Of a stretch of DNA of 64,000 nt, positions 1 through 9,024 are shown piece after piece (within the stretch, counting starts at the first letter, position 1; each line of letters opens with the position of its first letter). Under the pieces are notes generated by a model. It was not told the DNA's origin. It worked only from the letters and a program-made list of their open reading frames with translations, and made no database searches. Position numbers and translations under genes: made by a program. The stretch is from Chryseobacterium luquanense (GTDB lineage: Bacteria > Bacteroidota > Bacteroidia > Flavobacteriales > Weeksellaceae). The stretch is taken from contig NZ_JAOVZV010000003.1 of NCBI RefSeq assembly GCF_026460945.1, positions 388,974 to 452,973 of the forward strand, read 5' to 3'.

Positions 1-909
1 ATCTTAGGAACTGGTTTCGATTGCGAAATTTATGTTCAAAGAGGTGGTGGAGCTTACATCTGTGGTGAAGAAACGGCTTTGCTAGAATCTCTTGAAGGAA
101 AAAGAGGAAACCCAAGATTGAAACCACCTTTCCCGGCCGTAAAAGGACTTTGGGAAAGACCAACGGTTGTAAATAACGTTGAATCTATCGCAGCAATTGT
201 TCCGATTATCGATATTACTGGTGCAGAATATGCTAAAATCGGTGTTGGTAGATCTACAGGTACAAAATTAATTTCTGCTTGCGGAAATATCAATAAACCT
301 GGAGTTTATGAAATCGATATGACCATTACGGTTGAAGAATTCATTTATTCTGATGAATATTGTGGTGGAATTCCAAATGGTAAAAAGCTAAAAGCTTGTA
401 TTCCTGGAGGAAGTTCAGTTCCGATTGTTCCGGCAAACTTATTATTGAAAACAGTAAACGGTGAACCAAGATATATGAATTATGAATCTCTTGCTGATGG
501 TGGTTTTGCTACCGGAACAATGATGGGTTCAGGAGGATTTATTGTTTTGGATGAAGACCAGTGTATTGTAGAACATACCATGACTTTAGCGAGATTTTAT
601 AACCACGAAAGTTGCGGACAGTGTACTCCTTGCCGTGAAGGAACGGGATGGATGTACAAAATTTTGAAAAAAATTGAGAAAGGAAAAGGAAAAATGGAAG
701 ACATCGATTTACTTTGGGATATTCAGAGAAAAATTGAAGGAAACACCATTTGTCCACTTGGTGATGCAGCAGCTTGGCCTGTTGCAGCAGCAATCCGTCA
801 TTTCAGAGATGAGTTTGAATGGCATATTAAAAACCCTGAATTGTGTTTAACACAAAACTATGGTTTGGCTCATTATGCAGATCCTATTCCGGCTGCAGCA
901 AGTAATTAA
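1..909 (+). CDS. nuoF: NADH-quinone oxidoreductase subunit F (NuoF), 3' part
   Basis: The reading frame is open from base 1, so the gene begins upstream and only about 302 C-terminal residues are visible. NuoF is the NADH- and FMN-binding subunit of the peripheral arm of complex I, where hydride passes from NADH through FMN to the iron-sulfur chain. The family motif GAYICGEETALLESLEG lies at visible residues 18-34. The N3 4Fe-4S ligands appear as ESCGQCTPCREGT (Cys 205, 208, 211), with the fourth Cys at 251 in ICPLGD. A TTG at 79 could be taken as a start, but conserved sequence lies upstream of it, so it is internal. The next gene, 14 bp downstream, is not a complex I subunit. Confidence 0.97.
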   Translation: MLGTGFDCEIYVQRGGGAYICGEETALLESLEGKRGNPRLKPPFPAVKGLWERPTVVNNVESIAAIVPIIDITGAEYAKIGVGRSTGTKLISACGNINKPGVYEIDMTITVEEFIYSDEYCGGIPNGKKLKACIPGGSSVPIVPANLLLKTVNGEPRYMNYESLADGGFATGTMMGSGGFIVLDEDQCIVEHTMTLARFYNHESCGQCTPCREGTGWMYKILKKIEKGKGKMEDIDLLWDIQRKIEGNTICPLGDAAAWPVAAAIRHFRDEFEWHIKNPELCLTQNYGLAHYADPIPAAASN

Positions 910-923
910 TAGAGATTGAAATT

Positions 924-1754
924 TTGAAGAAGTTTATTGCTGTAGGCCTTTTGTTGTCGAATTTTGTTTTTGGACAGGCTACTACGGAAAAAAAAGAAGT
1001 TAATCCCTTCAAAAAAGGATCTGTAATGATATTCTGGGGTTGGAATAATGCAAAATATTCAAAATCAGATATTCATTTTAAAGGAGATGGTTATGATTTT
1101 CAGTTGGATAAAGTTGTTGCCAATGACAGACAGACAAAGTTTGATTGGGGTACTTATTTTAATCCGGGAAACATCACAATTCCACAGGTAAATTATAGAA
1201 TTACCTATTTCCCGAAAGATAATTTCGGAATTACCATCGGAATGGATCATATGAAATATGTGATGGATCAAAATCAGACTGTAGATTTTAAAGGATATAT
1301 TGATGATCCTAAATATGCAGCCATGGTAAATAATGGTAAAGTGGACTTAAGTGGAAACGATTTTTTAACGTTCGAGCACACTGACGGTCTTAATTATATC
1401 AATATCGGAGCTCAGAAATATCACAATGTTTTAGACAAAAAAAATATTGATGTTTTTGTAAGTTACGGAGCAGGTTTAGGCGCATTATTGCCGAAATCTA
1501 ATGTTCAGCTGATGGGAAATGAAAGAAGCGACAGATTCCATCTTGCAGGTTTTGGTCTGGATGCAAGAGCTGCAGTAAGTGTGGTTGCCTTAAGACATAT
1601 TGTTTTTCAGGCAGAAGGAAAGTTAGGGTATATTAATATGCCCGACATCAAAACGACACTCAACAACAAACCAGACAAAGCTTCGCAGGATTTTGTGTTT
1701 GCACAGTTCAATTTCGGAATCGGCTACACATTTAATACAAAAAAATATAATTAA
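924..1754 (+). CDS. Secreted or outer-membrane-like protein inserted between nuoF and nuoG
   Basis: The protein has 276 residues, and I do not recognise a named family. A TTG start at 924 gives a clean signal peptide (MKKFIAVGLLLSNFVFGQ), so export is likely. The mature part alternates hydrophobic and polar residues, is rich in aromatic residues and glycine, and ends in an aromatic-rich FNFGIGYTFNTKKYN strand. This fits a small outer-membrane beta-barrel, but that is inference. It lies 14 bp after nuoF and 47 bp before nuoG on the same strand, so it should be co-transcribed with complex I. Nothing in it suggests cofactor binding or a role in electron transfer. It could be a passenger gene or an envelope protein co-regulated with respiration. 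Confidence 0.75.
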   Translation: MKKFIAVGLLLSNFVFGQATTEKKEVNPFKKGSVMIFWGWNNAKYSKSDIHFKGDGYDFQLDKVVANDRQTKFDWGTYFNPGNITIPQVNYRITYFPKDNFGITIGMDHMKYVMDQNQTVDFKGYIDDPKYAAMVNNGKVDLSGNDFLTFEHTDGLNYINIGAQKYHNVLDKKNIDVFVSYGAGLGALLPKSNVQLMGNERSDRFHLAGFGLDARAAVSVVALRHIVFQAEGKLGYINMPDIKTTLNNKPDKASQDFVFAQFNFGIGYTFNTKKYN

Positions 1755-1801
1755 TATAGAGCTTAAAAGCTTTTTAACAGCATAAGCGAAAAGCATAGAA
1801 T

Positions 1802-2800
1802 ATGAGCGAAGAGGTTAAAAAATTCAAAATAACGATAGACGGACAAACTGCTGAAGTTTTGCCTGGAACTTCTATTTTGGAAGCTGCAAGACAAATCGGT
1901 GGAAAATCTGTTCCTCCAGCAATGTGTTACTACAGCAAATTGGAAACCAGCGGTGGAAGATGTAGAACATGTTTGGTAGAAGTTTCTAAAGGTTCAGAAG
2001 CAGATCCGCGTCCTATGCCAAAGTTGGTAGCAAGTTGCAGAACCAATGTGATGGACGGAATGGAAGTGAAAAACCTTTCTTCTGAAAAAGCTCAGGAAGG
2101 TAGAAAAGCCGTTACTGAATTCTTGTTGGTCAATCACCCGTTAGATTGCCCGGTTTGTGATCAGGCTGGAGAATGTCATCTTCAGGATTTAGGTTACGAG
2201 CACGGAAATCTTGAAACCAGAACTGAATTTGAAAGAAATACATACGAAGCAGACGACTTAGGTCCACATATCAAATTGAATATGAACCGCTGTATCTTGT
2301 GTGCAAGATGCGTTTTGGCGGCAAATCAATTGACAGGTGAACGTGAGCACGGAATTCTTTTCAGAGGAGATCACGCTGAAATTTCTACTTATTTAAATAA
2401 AGCTTTAGATAATGACTTCATCGGAAACGTAATCGACGTTTGCCCGGTTGGAGCATTAACAGACAGAACAGCTCGTTTTACAAGCAGAGTTTGGTTTACA
2501 AAGCCAATGAATGCTACTTGCAAATGTGATAAATGTTCAGGAAAAGCTACAGTTTATATGAAAGGTGACGAGATTGTAAGAGTTACCGCAAGAAAAGATC
2601 AGTGGGGAGAGGTTGAAGAATTTATCTGTGACACTTGTCGTTTCGAAAGAAAAAACCTTAGCGATTGGAATATCGAAGGACCAAGACATATCGACAGACA
2701 TTCAGTTATTTCATTGAACCATTACGAGAAGCCTAAAGACGAATTGAGAGTTTTAGACAATCCGATGGCTAAAGAAATCAGCGAAAAAGACGAAAAATAA
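1802..2800 (+). CDS. nuoG: NADH-quinone oxidoreductase subunit G, short form (2Fe-2S / 4Fe-4S ferredoxin-like)
   Basis: This is the iron-sulfur subunit that carries electrons along the peripheral arm of complex I. All ligands of the N-terminal clusters are present: Cys 42, 54, 57 and 79 for the 2Fe-2S cluster N1b; His112, Cys116, 119 and 125 for N5; Cys 164, 167, 170 and 214 for N4. After these come Cys 240, 242, 245 and a CxxC at 276/279, which look like the start of the molybdopterin-type domain. The protein then stops at 332 residues, whereas E. coli NuoG has about 900. The short form is, to my knowledge, usual in Bacteroidota, so this is not read as a frameshift. Confidence 0.95.
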   Translation: MSEEVKKFKITIDGQTAEVLPGTSILEAARQIGGKSVPPAMCYYSKLETSGGRCRTCLVEVSKGSEADPRPMPKLVASCRTNVMDGMEVKNLSSEKAQEGRKAVTEFLLVNHPLDCPVCDQAGECHLQDLGYEHGNLETRTEFERNTYEADDLGPHIKLNMNRCILCARCVLAANQLTGEREHGILFRGDHAEISTYLNKALDNDFIGNVIDVCPVGALTDRTARFTSRVWFTKPMNATCKCDKCSGKATVYMKGDEIVRVTARKDQWGEVEEFICDTCRFERKNLSDWNIEGPRHIDRHSVISLNHYEKPKDELRVLDNPMAKEISEKDEK

Positions 2801-2889
2801 TTAATAAGATTTCAGATTTCAGACATTAGATAACAGACTTTGTAACTCTAATTTCTAACATCTAATTTCTAACATCTATAAAAATAAAA
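2801..2889. repeat. AT-rich spacer with degenerate 'CTAATTTCTAACAT' repeats inside the nuo operon
   Basis: The 89-bp gap between nuoG and nuoH contains TCTAATTTCTAACATC and near-repeats of it. A similar block, AATCTAATGTCTAACATCTA, precedes nuoI, and a 'gaactttaaa' version precedes nuoN. No ORF or hairpin was recognised. Confidence 0.6.
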
Positions 2890-3954
2890 ATGGATTTAAT
2901 TACATTTAAATTAATACTTGTACTTGCACTTTTCCTGCTTTCGTTAACGATTGCAGCCTACTCTACCTGGGCAGAAAGAAAAGTTGCAGCCATTATGCAG
3001 GACAGAATCGGGCCAAACAGATCAGGGCCTTTCGGTTTGCTACAGCCTCTTGCGGATGGTGGTAAATTTTTCTTTAAAGAAGACTTTACTCCGGCTAATG
3101 CAGAAAAGTTTCTTTTCGTATTGGGACCTGCCTTGGTGATGTTTATTTCATTGATTACCGGAGCTGTTATTCCTTGGGGGAAAACCTTAAACTTGGGTGG
3201 CGTTTCTTATGATCTTCAGGTTGCAAACATTGATGTTGGTGTACTTTTCATTATCGGAATGGCTTCTATCGGAGTTTACGGAATTATGATCGGAGGCTGG
3301 GCTTCCAACAACAAGTATTCATTATTAGGTGCAATCCGTGCTTCTTCGCAGATGATTTCTTACGAATTGGCGATGGGTCTTGCATTACTTTCTATCATCA
3401 TGATGACAGGAAGTTTAGATTTAAAAGTAATTACTGAAAATCAAACTGAAGGAAAACTTTGGGGAATTATCCCTATCGGTTCTGGGATGAACTGGAATAT
3501 TTTCTATCAACCATTGGCATTTTTAATTTTCTTTGTGGCAGCTTTGGCAGAAACCAACCGTCACCCTTTTGATTTACCTGAATGTGAATCTGAATTGGTA
3601 ACAGGTTATACGACTGAATATTCATCAATGAAGTTAGGTTTATACATGTTTGGTGAATATGTGAATATGTTTATTTCTAATGCTTTCATGGTCGTACTTT
3701 TCTTCGGTGGGTACAATTATCCTGGAATTGAATGGGTAACTCAGAACTGGGGTGAAAACACAGCTGGTATTTTGAGTATCGTAGCATTTTTAACTAAAAC
3801 GGTAATCGGAATTTTGATTTTTATGTGGATCAGATGGACGTTACCAAGATTCAGATACGATCAATTGATGCACTTAGGATGGAAAACTTTAATTCCAATG
3901 GCATTGGTAAACTTAATGATTACAGGAGCTGTGATTTTAGCTTTTGGAAATTAA
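2890..3954 (+). CDS. nuoH: NADH-quinone oxidoreductase subunit H (NuoH)
   Basis: At 354 residues this is a full-length integral membrane subunit that sits at the junction of the peripheral and membrane arms and helps form the quinone chamber. Family landmarks are visible: the RIGPNRSGPFGLLQPLADG loop near residues 39-57, the acidic loop AETNRHPFDLPECESELV near residues 221-238, and GYTTEYSSMKLG following it. About eight hydrophobic segments are present. The ATG at 2890 follows an AT-rich spacer, so the gene may have some expression independent of nuoG. Confidence 0.97.
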   Translation: MDLITFKLILVLALFLLSLTIAAYSTWAERKVAAIMQDRIGPNRSGPFGLLQPLADGGKFFFKEDFTPANAEKFLFVLGPALVMFISLITGAVIPWGKTLNLGGVSYDLQVANIDVGVLFIIGMASIGVYGIMIGGWASNNKYSLLGAIRASSQMISYELAMGLALLSIIMMTGSLDLKVITENQTEGKLWGIIPIGSGMNWNIFYQPLAFLIFFVAALAETNRHPFDLPECESELVTGYTTEYSSMKLGLYMFGEYVNMFISNAFMVVLFFGGYNYPGIEWVTQNWGENTAGILSIVAFLTKTVIGILIFMWIRWTLPRFRYDQLMHLGWKTLIPMALVNLMITGAVILAFGN

Positions 3955-4090
3955 GAAAAGAATTTGAAAATTTGATAATGAGATAATTTGAAAATTACCA
4001 TTATCATTTTAAAATAAAATAGTAAATAATTAAGATAACAGACAAGATTAGTCTAAAATCTAATGTCTAACATCTAATATCTATAATTAA
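3955..4090. repeat. AT-rich spacer with 'TCTAACATCTAATATCTA' repeats
   Basis: The 136-bp gap between nuoH and nuoI begins with ATTTGAAAATTTGATAATGAGATAATTTGAAAATT-type repeats (about 3960-4010). It ends with TCTAATGTCTAACATCTA near 4060. No ORF or strong hairpin was seen. It resembles the spacer at 2801-2889. Confidence 0.55.
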
Positions 4091-4648
4091 ATGAAACTTA
4101 CAAACAGATCAAAAGTTGTTTCAAATAAAGAGATGACCTTTTCTGAGAAAATCTACTTACCGGCGATTTTCAAAGGAATGGGGATTACTTTTAAGCATGC
4201 TGTGAGAACCGTTGTAAAACGTGCTCCCAATGTTTATTCTTATCCGGAAGTACAAAAGCCTAGAGCAGATATCTGGAGAGGTCAACATGTTTTGAAAAGA
4301 GATGAAGAAGGCAGAGAAAGATGTACAGCTTGCGGACTGTGTGCAGTAGCATGTCCTGCAGAAGCGATTACAATGACTGCTGCAGAAAGAACCAGAGAAG
4401 AAAAAGATCTTTACAGAGAAGAAAAATATGCATCAGTATATGAAATCAATATGCTAAGATGTATTTTCTGCGGTATGTGTGAAGAGGCTTGCCCGAAATC
4501 TGCTATTTATCTTACAGACCGATTGGTTGATGTAGAAACCAACAGAGGATCTTTCATTTACGGTAAAGATAAATTAGTTGAAAAAATAAATGAAAGGATT
4601 GATATCACAGAAAGACAATCCGAGAAACAAAAAAATGCGGTAAAATAA
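4091..4648 (+). CDS. nuoI: NADH-quinone oxidoreductase subunit I (NuoI), 2x[4Fe-4S] ferredoxin
   Basis: This 185-residue subunit carries clusters N6a and N6b, which pass electrons towards N2 and quinone. Two 4Fe-4S motifs are present: CTACGLCAVACPAEAI (Cys 78, 81, 84, 88) and CIFCGMCEEACPKSAI (Cys 124, 127, 130, 134). The N-terminal region, with PAIFKGMGITFKHAVR, is the usual amphipathic membrane-contact segment. The stop overlaps the nuoJ start by one base (TAATG at 4646-4650), which implies translational coupling. Confidence 0.97.
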   Translation: MKLTNRSKVVSNKEMTFSEKIYLPAIFKGMGITFKHAVRTVVKRAPNVYSYPEVQKPRADIWRGQHVLKRDEEGRERCTACGLCAVACPAEAITMTAAERTREEKDLYREEKYASVYEINMLRCIFCGMCEEACPKSAIYLTDRLVDVETNRGSFIYGKDKLVEKINERIDITERQSEKQKNAVK

Positions 4649-5145
4649 TGGATCAGTTTTTATTTTTCTTGGTGGCGTTTTTAGCAGTGGCAAGTGCGGT
4701 TTACTTCGTTTTTGCAAAAAATCCTTTATATGCTATTTTGTCATTAATTGTTACAATGTTTTCGATCGCAGGGATGTATATTCTTCTGAATGCGCAATTT
4801 CTTGCCATCATCCAGATCATCGTTTACGCAGGTGCAATCATGGTACTTTTCCTTTATATCTTAATGATGCTTAACCTTAATAAGCAAGACGAAAGTAAGA
4901 AGAACAATACTTTAAAGTTTGTTGGAGTTTTTACGGCAGGTCTTCTTTTGATTGGTGTTTTAGGTGTTTTCAGAGGAGTACAGGATAATCATGTAGTGGT
5001 TGAGAACGTAGATAAAGGTGTAGGTCTTACAAAAAATCTGGGAAGACTTTTATTCAATGAATATGTTTTGCCGTTTGAGCTTGCTTCGATCCTGATTTTG
5101 GCAGGTATTGTAGGTGCGGTACTAATCGGTAAAAAAGATTTATAA
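4648..5145 (+). CDS. nuoJ: NADH-quinone oxidoreductase subunit J (NuoJ)
   Basis: The protein has 165 residues and about five membrane helices. The family segment IIQIIVYAGAIMVLFLYILM, near residues 55-74, contains the pi-bulge helix region of the complex I proton-translocation path. The gene overlaps nuoI by one base and is followed 4 bp later by nuoK. The C-terminus ends in AGIVGAVLIGKKDL, as is common in the family. Confidence 0.96.
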   Translation: MDQFLFFLVAFLAVASAVYFVFAKNPLYAILSLIVTMFSIAGMYILLNAQFLAIIQIIVYAGAIMVLFLYILMMLNLNKQDESKKNNTLKFVGVFTAGLLLIGVLGVFRGVQDNHVVVENVDKGVGLTKNLGRLLFNEYVLPFELASILILAGIVGAVLIGKKDL

Positions 5146-5149
5146 AATT

Positions 5150-5479
5150 ATGGGAGAAGTAAATACATTTATGCAAAGCATCCCTCTGGAATATTTCATT
5201 ACTCTTTGTTCAGTTTTGTTCTGTCTTGGAGTTTTGGGAGTATTGCTCAGAAAAAATGCGATTGTAATTTTAGGTTGTGTAGAGCTTATGCTTAATTCTG
5301 TAAACCTTTTATTGGCTGCATTTGCAGCATACAACGGGAACAGCGACGGACAGCTTTTGGTATTCTTCATCATGGTAGTTGCAGCAGCCGAAGTAGCGGT
5401 TGGGTTGGCAATTATTGCGATGTTATATAGAAACACCCGTTCTGTAGATGTAGGTATATTTAATAAATTAAAAGGATAA
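5150..5479 (+). CDS. nuoK: NADH-quinone oxidoreductase subunit K (NuoK)
   Basis: This is a 109-residue, three-helix membrane subunit related to MrpC. The conserved glutamates of the membrane proton path lie in VELMLNSVNLLL and in AAAEVAVGLAIIAMLYR. It lies 4 bp after nuoJ and 2 bp before nuoL, so the three genes form one tightly coupled block. The start at 5150 gives MGEVNTFMQ; the later ATG at 5171 is less likely because the segment between them is normal for the family. Confidence 0.96.
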   Translation: MGEVNTFMQSIPLEYFITLCSVLFCLGVLGVLLRKNAIVILGCVELMLNSVNLLLAAFAAYNGNSDGQLLVFFIMVVAAAEVAVGLAIIAMLYRNTRSVDVGIFNKLKG

Positions 5480-5481
5480 GA

Positions 5482-7395
5482 ATGGAGAATTTAATATATG
5501 CAATAGTACTTTTACCACTTATAGGCTTTCTTATCAACGGACTTTTCGGAAAAAATCTTCCTAAGATTGTGGTCGGAAGTTTGGCAACAGCTGCAGTTTT
5601 TGCATCTTTTTGTATTGCAGTAAGCTTATTTTTAAATTTTGACTCTGAAAGTCCGGCGGTTGTTGTAAAAGCATTCGAATGGTTCAGAGTAAATGGAATT
5701 CAAATAAACTTCGGTTTCCAGATTGATCAACTGTCATTAATGATGGTAATGATCATCACAGGAATCGGATCTTTAATCCACTTGTATTCTATCGGATACA
5801 TGAGTCACGATAAAGGTTTCTATAAGTTTTTTACTTATTTAAATCTTTTCATCTTCTCGATGTTACTTCTGGTAATGGGAAGCAACTATATGATTTTATT
5901 CATCGGTTGGGAAGGTGTAGGTCTTTGTTCTTATTTACTAATCGGATTTTGGTACACTAACGAAGAATATGGTAAAGCAGCAAGAAAGGCTTTCATTATG
6001 AACAGAATCGGTGACCTTGGTTTATTGATTGGTATTTTCATGATTGCATCTCAGACTAACTCTGTAGATTATATTTCAGTAGCACAAAATGCTTCTAAAT
6101 TTGAATTAGACGGAACAATCATCATCTTTATCACAGCCAGTTTATTTATCGGTGCTGTTGGTAAATCTGCTCAGGTTCCTTTATATACTTGGTTACCGGA
6201 TGCGATGGCAGGACCAACTCCTGTTTCAGCATTAATTCACGCAGCAACGATGGTTACTGCAGGTATTTATTTAGTGGTAAGATCAAACTTCTTATTCACC
6301 TTAGCTCCAACCGTTCAGGGAGGAATTTTATTAATAGGATTCTTAACTGCTGCTTTGGCTGGTTTCTACGCACTGCGTCAGAACGATATCAAAAAAGTAT
6401 TGGCATATTCTACAGTTTCACAGCTTGGTTTCATGTTCATCGCTTTAGGGTTAGGAGCTTATTCTACAGCAATGTTTCACGTAATGACACATGCTTTCTT
6501 CAAAGCTTTGCTATTCTTGGGAGCAGGTTCTGTAATCCACGCCATGAGCAACGAGCAGGATATGCGTTTTATGGGTGGGCTTAAAAAAGTTATTCCAATT
6601 ACTCACATCACTTTCCTGATCGGAACATTGGCGATTTCAGGTTTCCCTTTATTATCGGGGATGATCTCTAAAGACGAAATTTTGGTTGCAGCATTTGCTA
6701 AAAACCCTATTTACTGGGTAATGTTATTTATTTTAGCAGCAACAACCGCAGCATATATGTTCAGACTGTATTATCTGACTTTCCACGGAGAGTTCAGAGG
6801 TACTGAAGAACAAAAACACCATTTACACGAAAGTCCGATGAACATGACGTTACCGTTGACCGTTTTGGCAATTCTTTCAGTAATCGGAGGTTTTATTAAT
6901 TTACCACACTTTATCGGTCACGGTCATTATGCTAAATTAATGGAATGGCTGAAACCGGTATTGACACCGGAAAGCTTTAAACAAATGGAAATGACTCTTT
7001 CGGGAGTTGATTTCAATACAGAAATGATTCTTTTGGGAGCAACAATCTTAATGTTCTTTACGGTTTGGTTCATTGTGAAAAACATGTATGTGAATAAGAA
7101 GAAAATGGCTCTTGCCGAGGAAGAATATACAGGCTGGGAAAAACTTTCTGCTAAAAAGTTATATGTTGATGAGCTTTACAATGCATTAATTGTAAAAACA
7201 TTTGAAGGACTTGGACGTGGCGGAAAAATGTTTGACAAAGGCGTTTTAGACCGTTTTGTAGACTACATAGGTGAAGGTGCTGAAGACAGCGGTAAATCTA
7301 TGAAGCGTATTCAAAACGGAAATGTTGAGAACTATGTTCTTATCATGACTTTGGCTGTGGGAATTATACTGATTGTTAACTTTATATTACAATAA
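5482..7395 (+). CDS. nuoL: NADH-quinone oxidoreductase subunit L (NuoL), antiporter-like
   Basis: NuoL is the distal proton-pumping, Mrp-antiporter-like subunit of complex I, and at 637 residues this copy is of normal length. Key family segments are FIGWEGVGLCSYLLIGFW near residues 140-157, GKSAQVPLYTWLPDAM near residues 227-242, and THAFFKALLFLGAGSVIH near residues 337-354. The C-terminal part has the amphipathic long-helix region followed by a last transmembrane segment (VLIMTLAVGIILIVNFIL). The stop overlaps the nuoM start by one base. Confidence 0.97.
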   Translation: MENLIYAIVLLPLIGFLINGLFGKNLPKIVVGSLATAAVFASFCIAVSLFLNFDSESPAVVVKAFEWFRVNGIQINFGFQIDQLSLMMVMIITGIGSLIHLYSIGYMSHDKGFYKFFTYLNLFIFSMLLLVMGSNYMILFIGWEGVGLCSYLLIGFWYTNEEYGKAARKAFIMNRIGDLGLLIGIFMIASQTNSVDYISVAQNASKFELDGTIIIFITASLFIGAVGKSAQVPLYTWLPDAMAGPTPVSALIHAATMVTAGIYLVVRSNFLFTLAPTVQGGILLIGFLTAALAGFYALRQNDIKKVLAYSTVSQLGFMFIALGLGAYSTAMFHVMTHAFFKALLFLGAGSVIHAMSNEQDMRFMGGLKKVIPITHITFLIGTLAISGFPLLSGMISKDEILVAAFAKNPIYWVMLFILAATTAAYMFRLYYLTFHGEFRGTEEQKHHLHESPMNMTLPLTVLAILSVIGGFINLPHFIGHGHYAKLMEWLKPVLTPESFKQMEMTLSGVDFNTEMILLGATILMFFTVWFIVKNMYVNKKKMALAEEEYTGWEKLSAKKLYVDELYNALIVKTFEGLGRGGKMFDKGVLDRFVDYIGEGAEDSGKSMKRIQNGNVENYVLIMTLAVGIILIVNFILQ

Positions 7396-8888
7396 TGTCT
7401 TATTTACTATTAACATTATTACTTTTACCTCTTGTAGGTTCGGGATTAACCTTTGCATGGAAGAACGCTTCCAGCAAATATTTGGCGCTGGGAATTGCTT
7501 TGATTCAGATGTTGCTTACATTTTATATCCTTTCGGATTTCAATTTTGAACCGACGGTTGACAGTGTTTTGCAATACGAGATCAATTATCCGTGGTCGCA
7601 GTTTATAAAAAGTAACCTTCATTTCGGAATTGACGGGATGAGTTTGCTTCTTTTATTGTTGACCAATATTCTTTCGCCACTAATTATTTTATCATCATTT
7701 AACGAAAACGTAAGCTACAAAAACTCGTTTTACGGACTTATTTTGCTGATGCAGTTTGGTCTTGTAGGAGTATTTACAGCTTTAGACGGTTTGTTATTCT
7801 ATATTTTCTGGGAAGTAACGCTTATTCCAATCTGGTTTATTGCGGCTCTTTGGGGACAGGAAAACAAAAGAATGGAGTTCACTACAAAATTCTTCGTGTA
7901 TACATTCGTAGGATCTTTGTTTATGTTGGCTGGTTTAATCTATGTTTACACACATTCAGCATCTTTCGCTCTTACAGATTTGTATAATGCAGATTTGGGT
8001 GAAACGCAGCAGATTGTTGTATTCTGGTTTATTTTCTTTGCATTTGCAGTGAAACTTCCGGTTTTCCCTTTCCATACTTGGCAACCAGACACGTATACCT
8101 ACTCTCCTACTCAGGGATCGATGCTTTTATCAGGTATTATGCTTAAAATGGCCATCTATGGAGTAATTAGATATTTACTACCCATTACACCAAGTGCTAT
8201 TTTGGGAATTTCAGGACAGATTGTAATCATCCTTGCTATTATCGGAATTGTACACGGTGCTTTAATTGCAATCATCCAAACTGATATGAAGAGAATCATT
8301 GCATATTCTTCTTTCTCACACGTTGGATTAATGGTTGCTGGTATTTTCTCTTCTGCAGTTCTTACTTTAAATGGAACTTTTACTATTGAAGGAGCTGAAG
8401 GAGCTTTGGTTCAGACTTTCGCTCACGGTATCAACGTTGCAGGTTTATTCTATTGCGCAGATATTTTATACAAGAGATTCAAAACAAGAGATATCAGACA
8501 AATGGGAGGTTTGGCAAAAGTAGCGCCTAAGTTTGCGGTATTATTCCTACTGATCATTTTAGGTTCAATGGGAGTTCCGTTGACGAATGGTTTCATTGGT
8601 GAATTTATCCTTATTAAATCTATTTTTGATTTTAATGTACTGGCTTCCATCATTGCAGGTTTAACGATCATTCTTTGTGCGGTTTATCTATTAAGATTTT
8701 ACGGTAAAGCAATGTTTGGTGAAGGTAATGGAGCAGTTTTGAGCACAGCTAAAGATTTATCAGCAGTAGAATTTTCAGTATTGGCAAGTATTGCAGTTTT
8801 TGTAATTCTTTTGGGAATTTTCCCTCAACCGATTATCGATATGGTAGGAAGTTCATTGAAGTTTGTTTATTCATCAATGATTAATTAA
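7395..8888 (+). CDS. nuoM: NADH-quinone oxidoreductase subunit M (NuoM), antiporter-like
   Basis: At 497 residues, this is the second antiporter-like proton-pumping subunit. It has the conserved KLPVFPFHTWQPD segment with the key Lys in the discontinuous helix region. FYIFWEVTLIPIWFIAALWG carries the conserved Glu of TM5, and SSFSHVGLMVAGIF follows. The gene starts in the TAATG overlap with nuoL. A 136-bp AT-rich spacer separates it from nuoN. Confidence 0.97.
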   Translation: MSYLLLTLLLLPLVGSGLTFAWKNASSKYLALGIALIQMLLTFYILSDFNFEPTVDSVLQYEINYPWSQFIKSNLHFGIDGMSLLLLLLTNILSPLIILSSFNENVSYKNSFYGLILLMQFGLVGVFTALDGLLFYIFWEVTLIPIWFIAALWGQENKRMEFTTKFFVYTFVGSLFMLAGLIYVYTHSASFALTDLYNADLGETQQIVVFWFIFFAFAVKLPVFPFHTWQPDTYTYSPTQGSMLLSGIMLKMAIYGVIRYLLPITPSAILGISGQIVIILAIIGIVHGALIAIIQTDMKRIIAYSSFSHVGLMVAGIFSSAVLTLNGTFTIEGAEGALVQTFAHGINVAGLFYCADILYKRFKTRDIRQMGGLAKVAPKFAVLFLLIILGSMGVPLTNGFIGEFILIKSIFDFNVLASIIAGLTIILCAVYLLRFYGKAMFGEGNGAVLSTAKDLSAVEFSVLASIAVFVILLGIFPQPIIDMVGSSLKFVYSSMIN

Positions 8889-9024
8889 AAATATAAAGAT
8901 TAAGAATTAAGAGAGAGGATTAAAGAATCAGGATAAAAGTAAAAAGAGATAAGTTTCAAACCTTGAACTTTAAACTCTAAATTTTGAACTTTAAATTTCT
9001 AATCTCAAATCTCAAAAATAAATT
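8889..9024. repeat. AT-rich spacer with 'TTGAACTTTAAA' near-repeats before nuoN
   Basis: This 136-bp gap contains CTTGAACTTTAAACTCTAAATTTTGAACTTTAAATTTC in outline (8960-8998): two near-identical 'TTGAACTTTAAA' units about 20 bp apart, then AATCTCAAATCTCAAA. No ORF or hairpin was identified. It is the third spacer of this style within the operon. Confidence 0.55.

Noticed and set aside
1802..2800. Truncated or frameshifted nuoG
   Set aside because: All clusters of the N-terminal domains are intact and the short length is what I expect in Bacteroidota.
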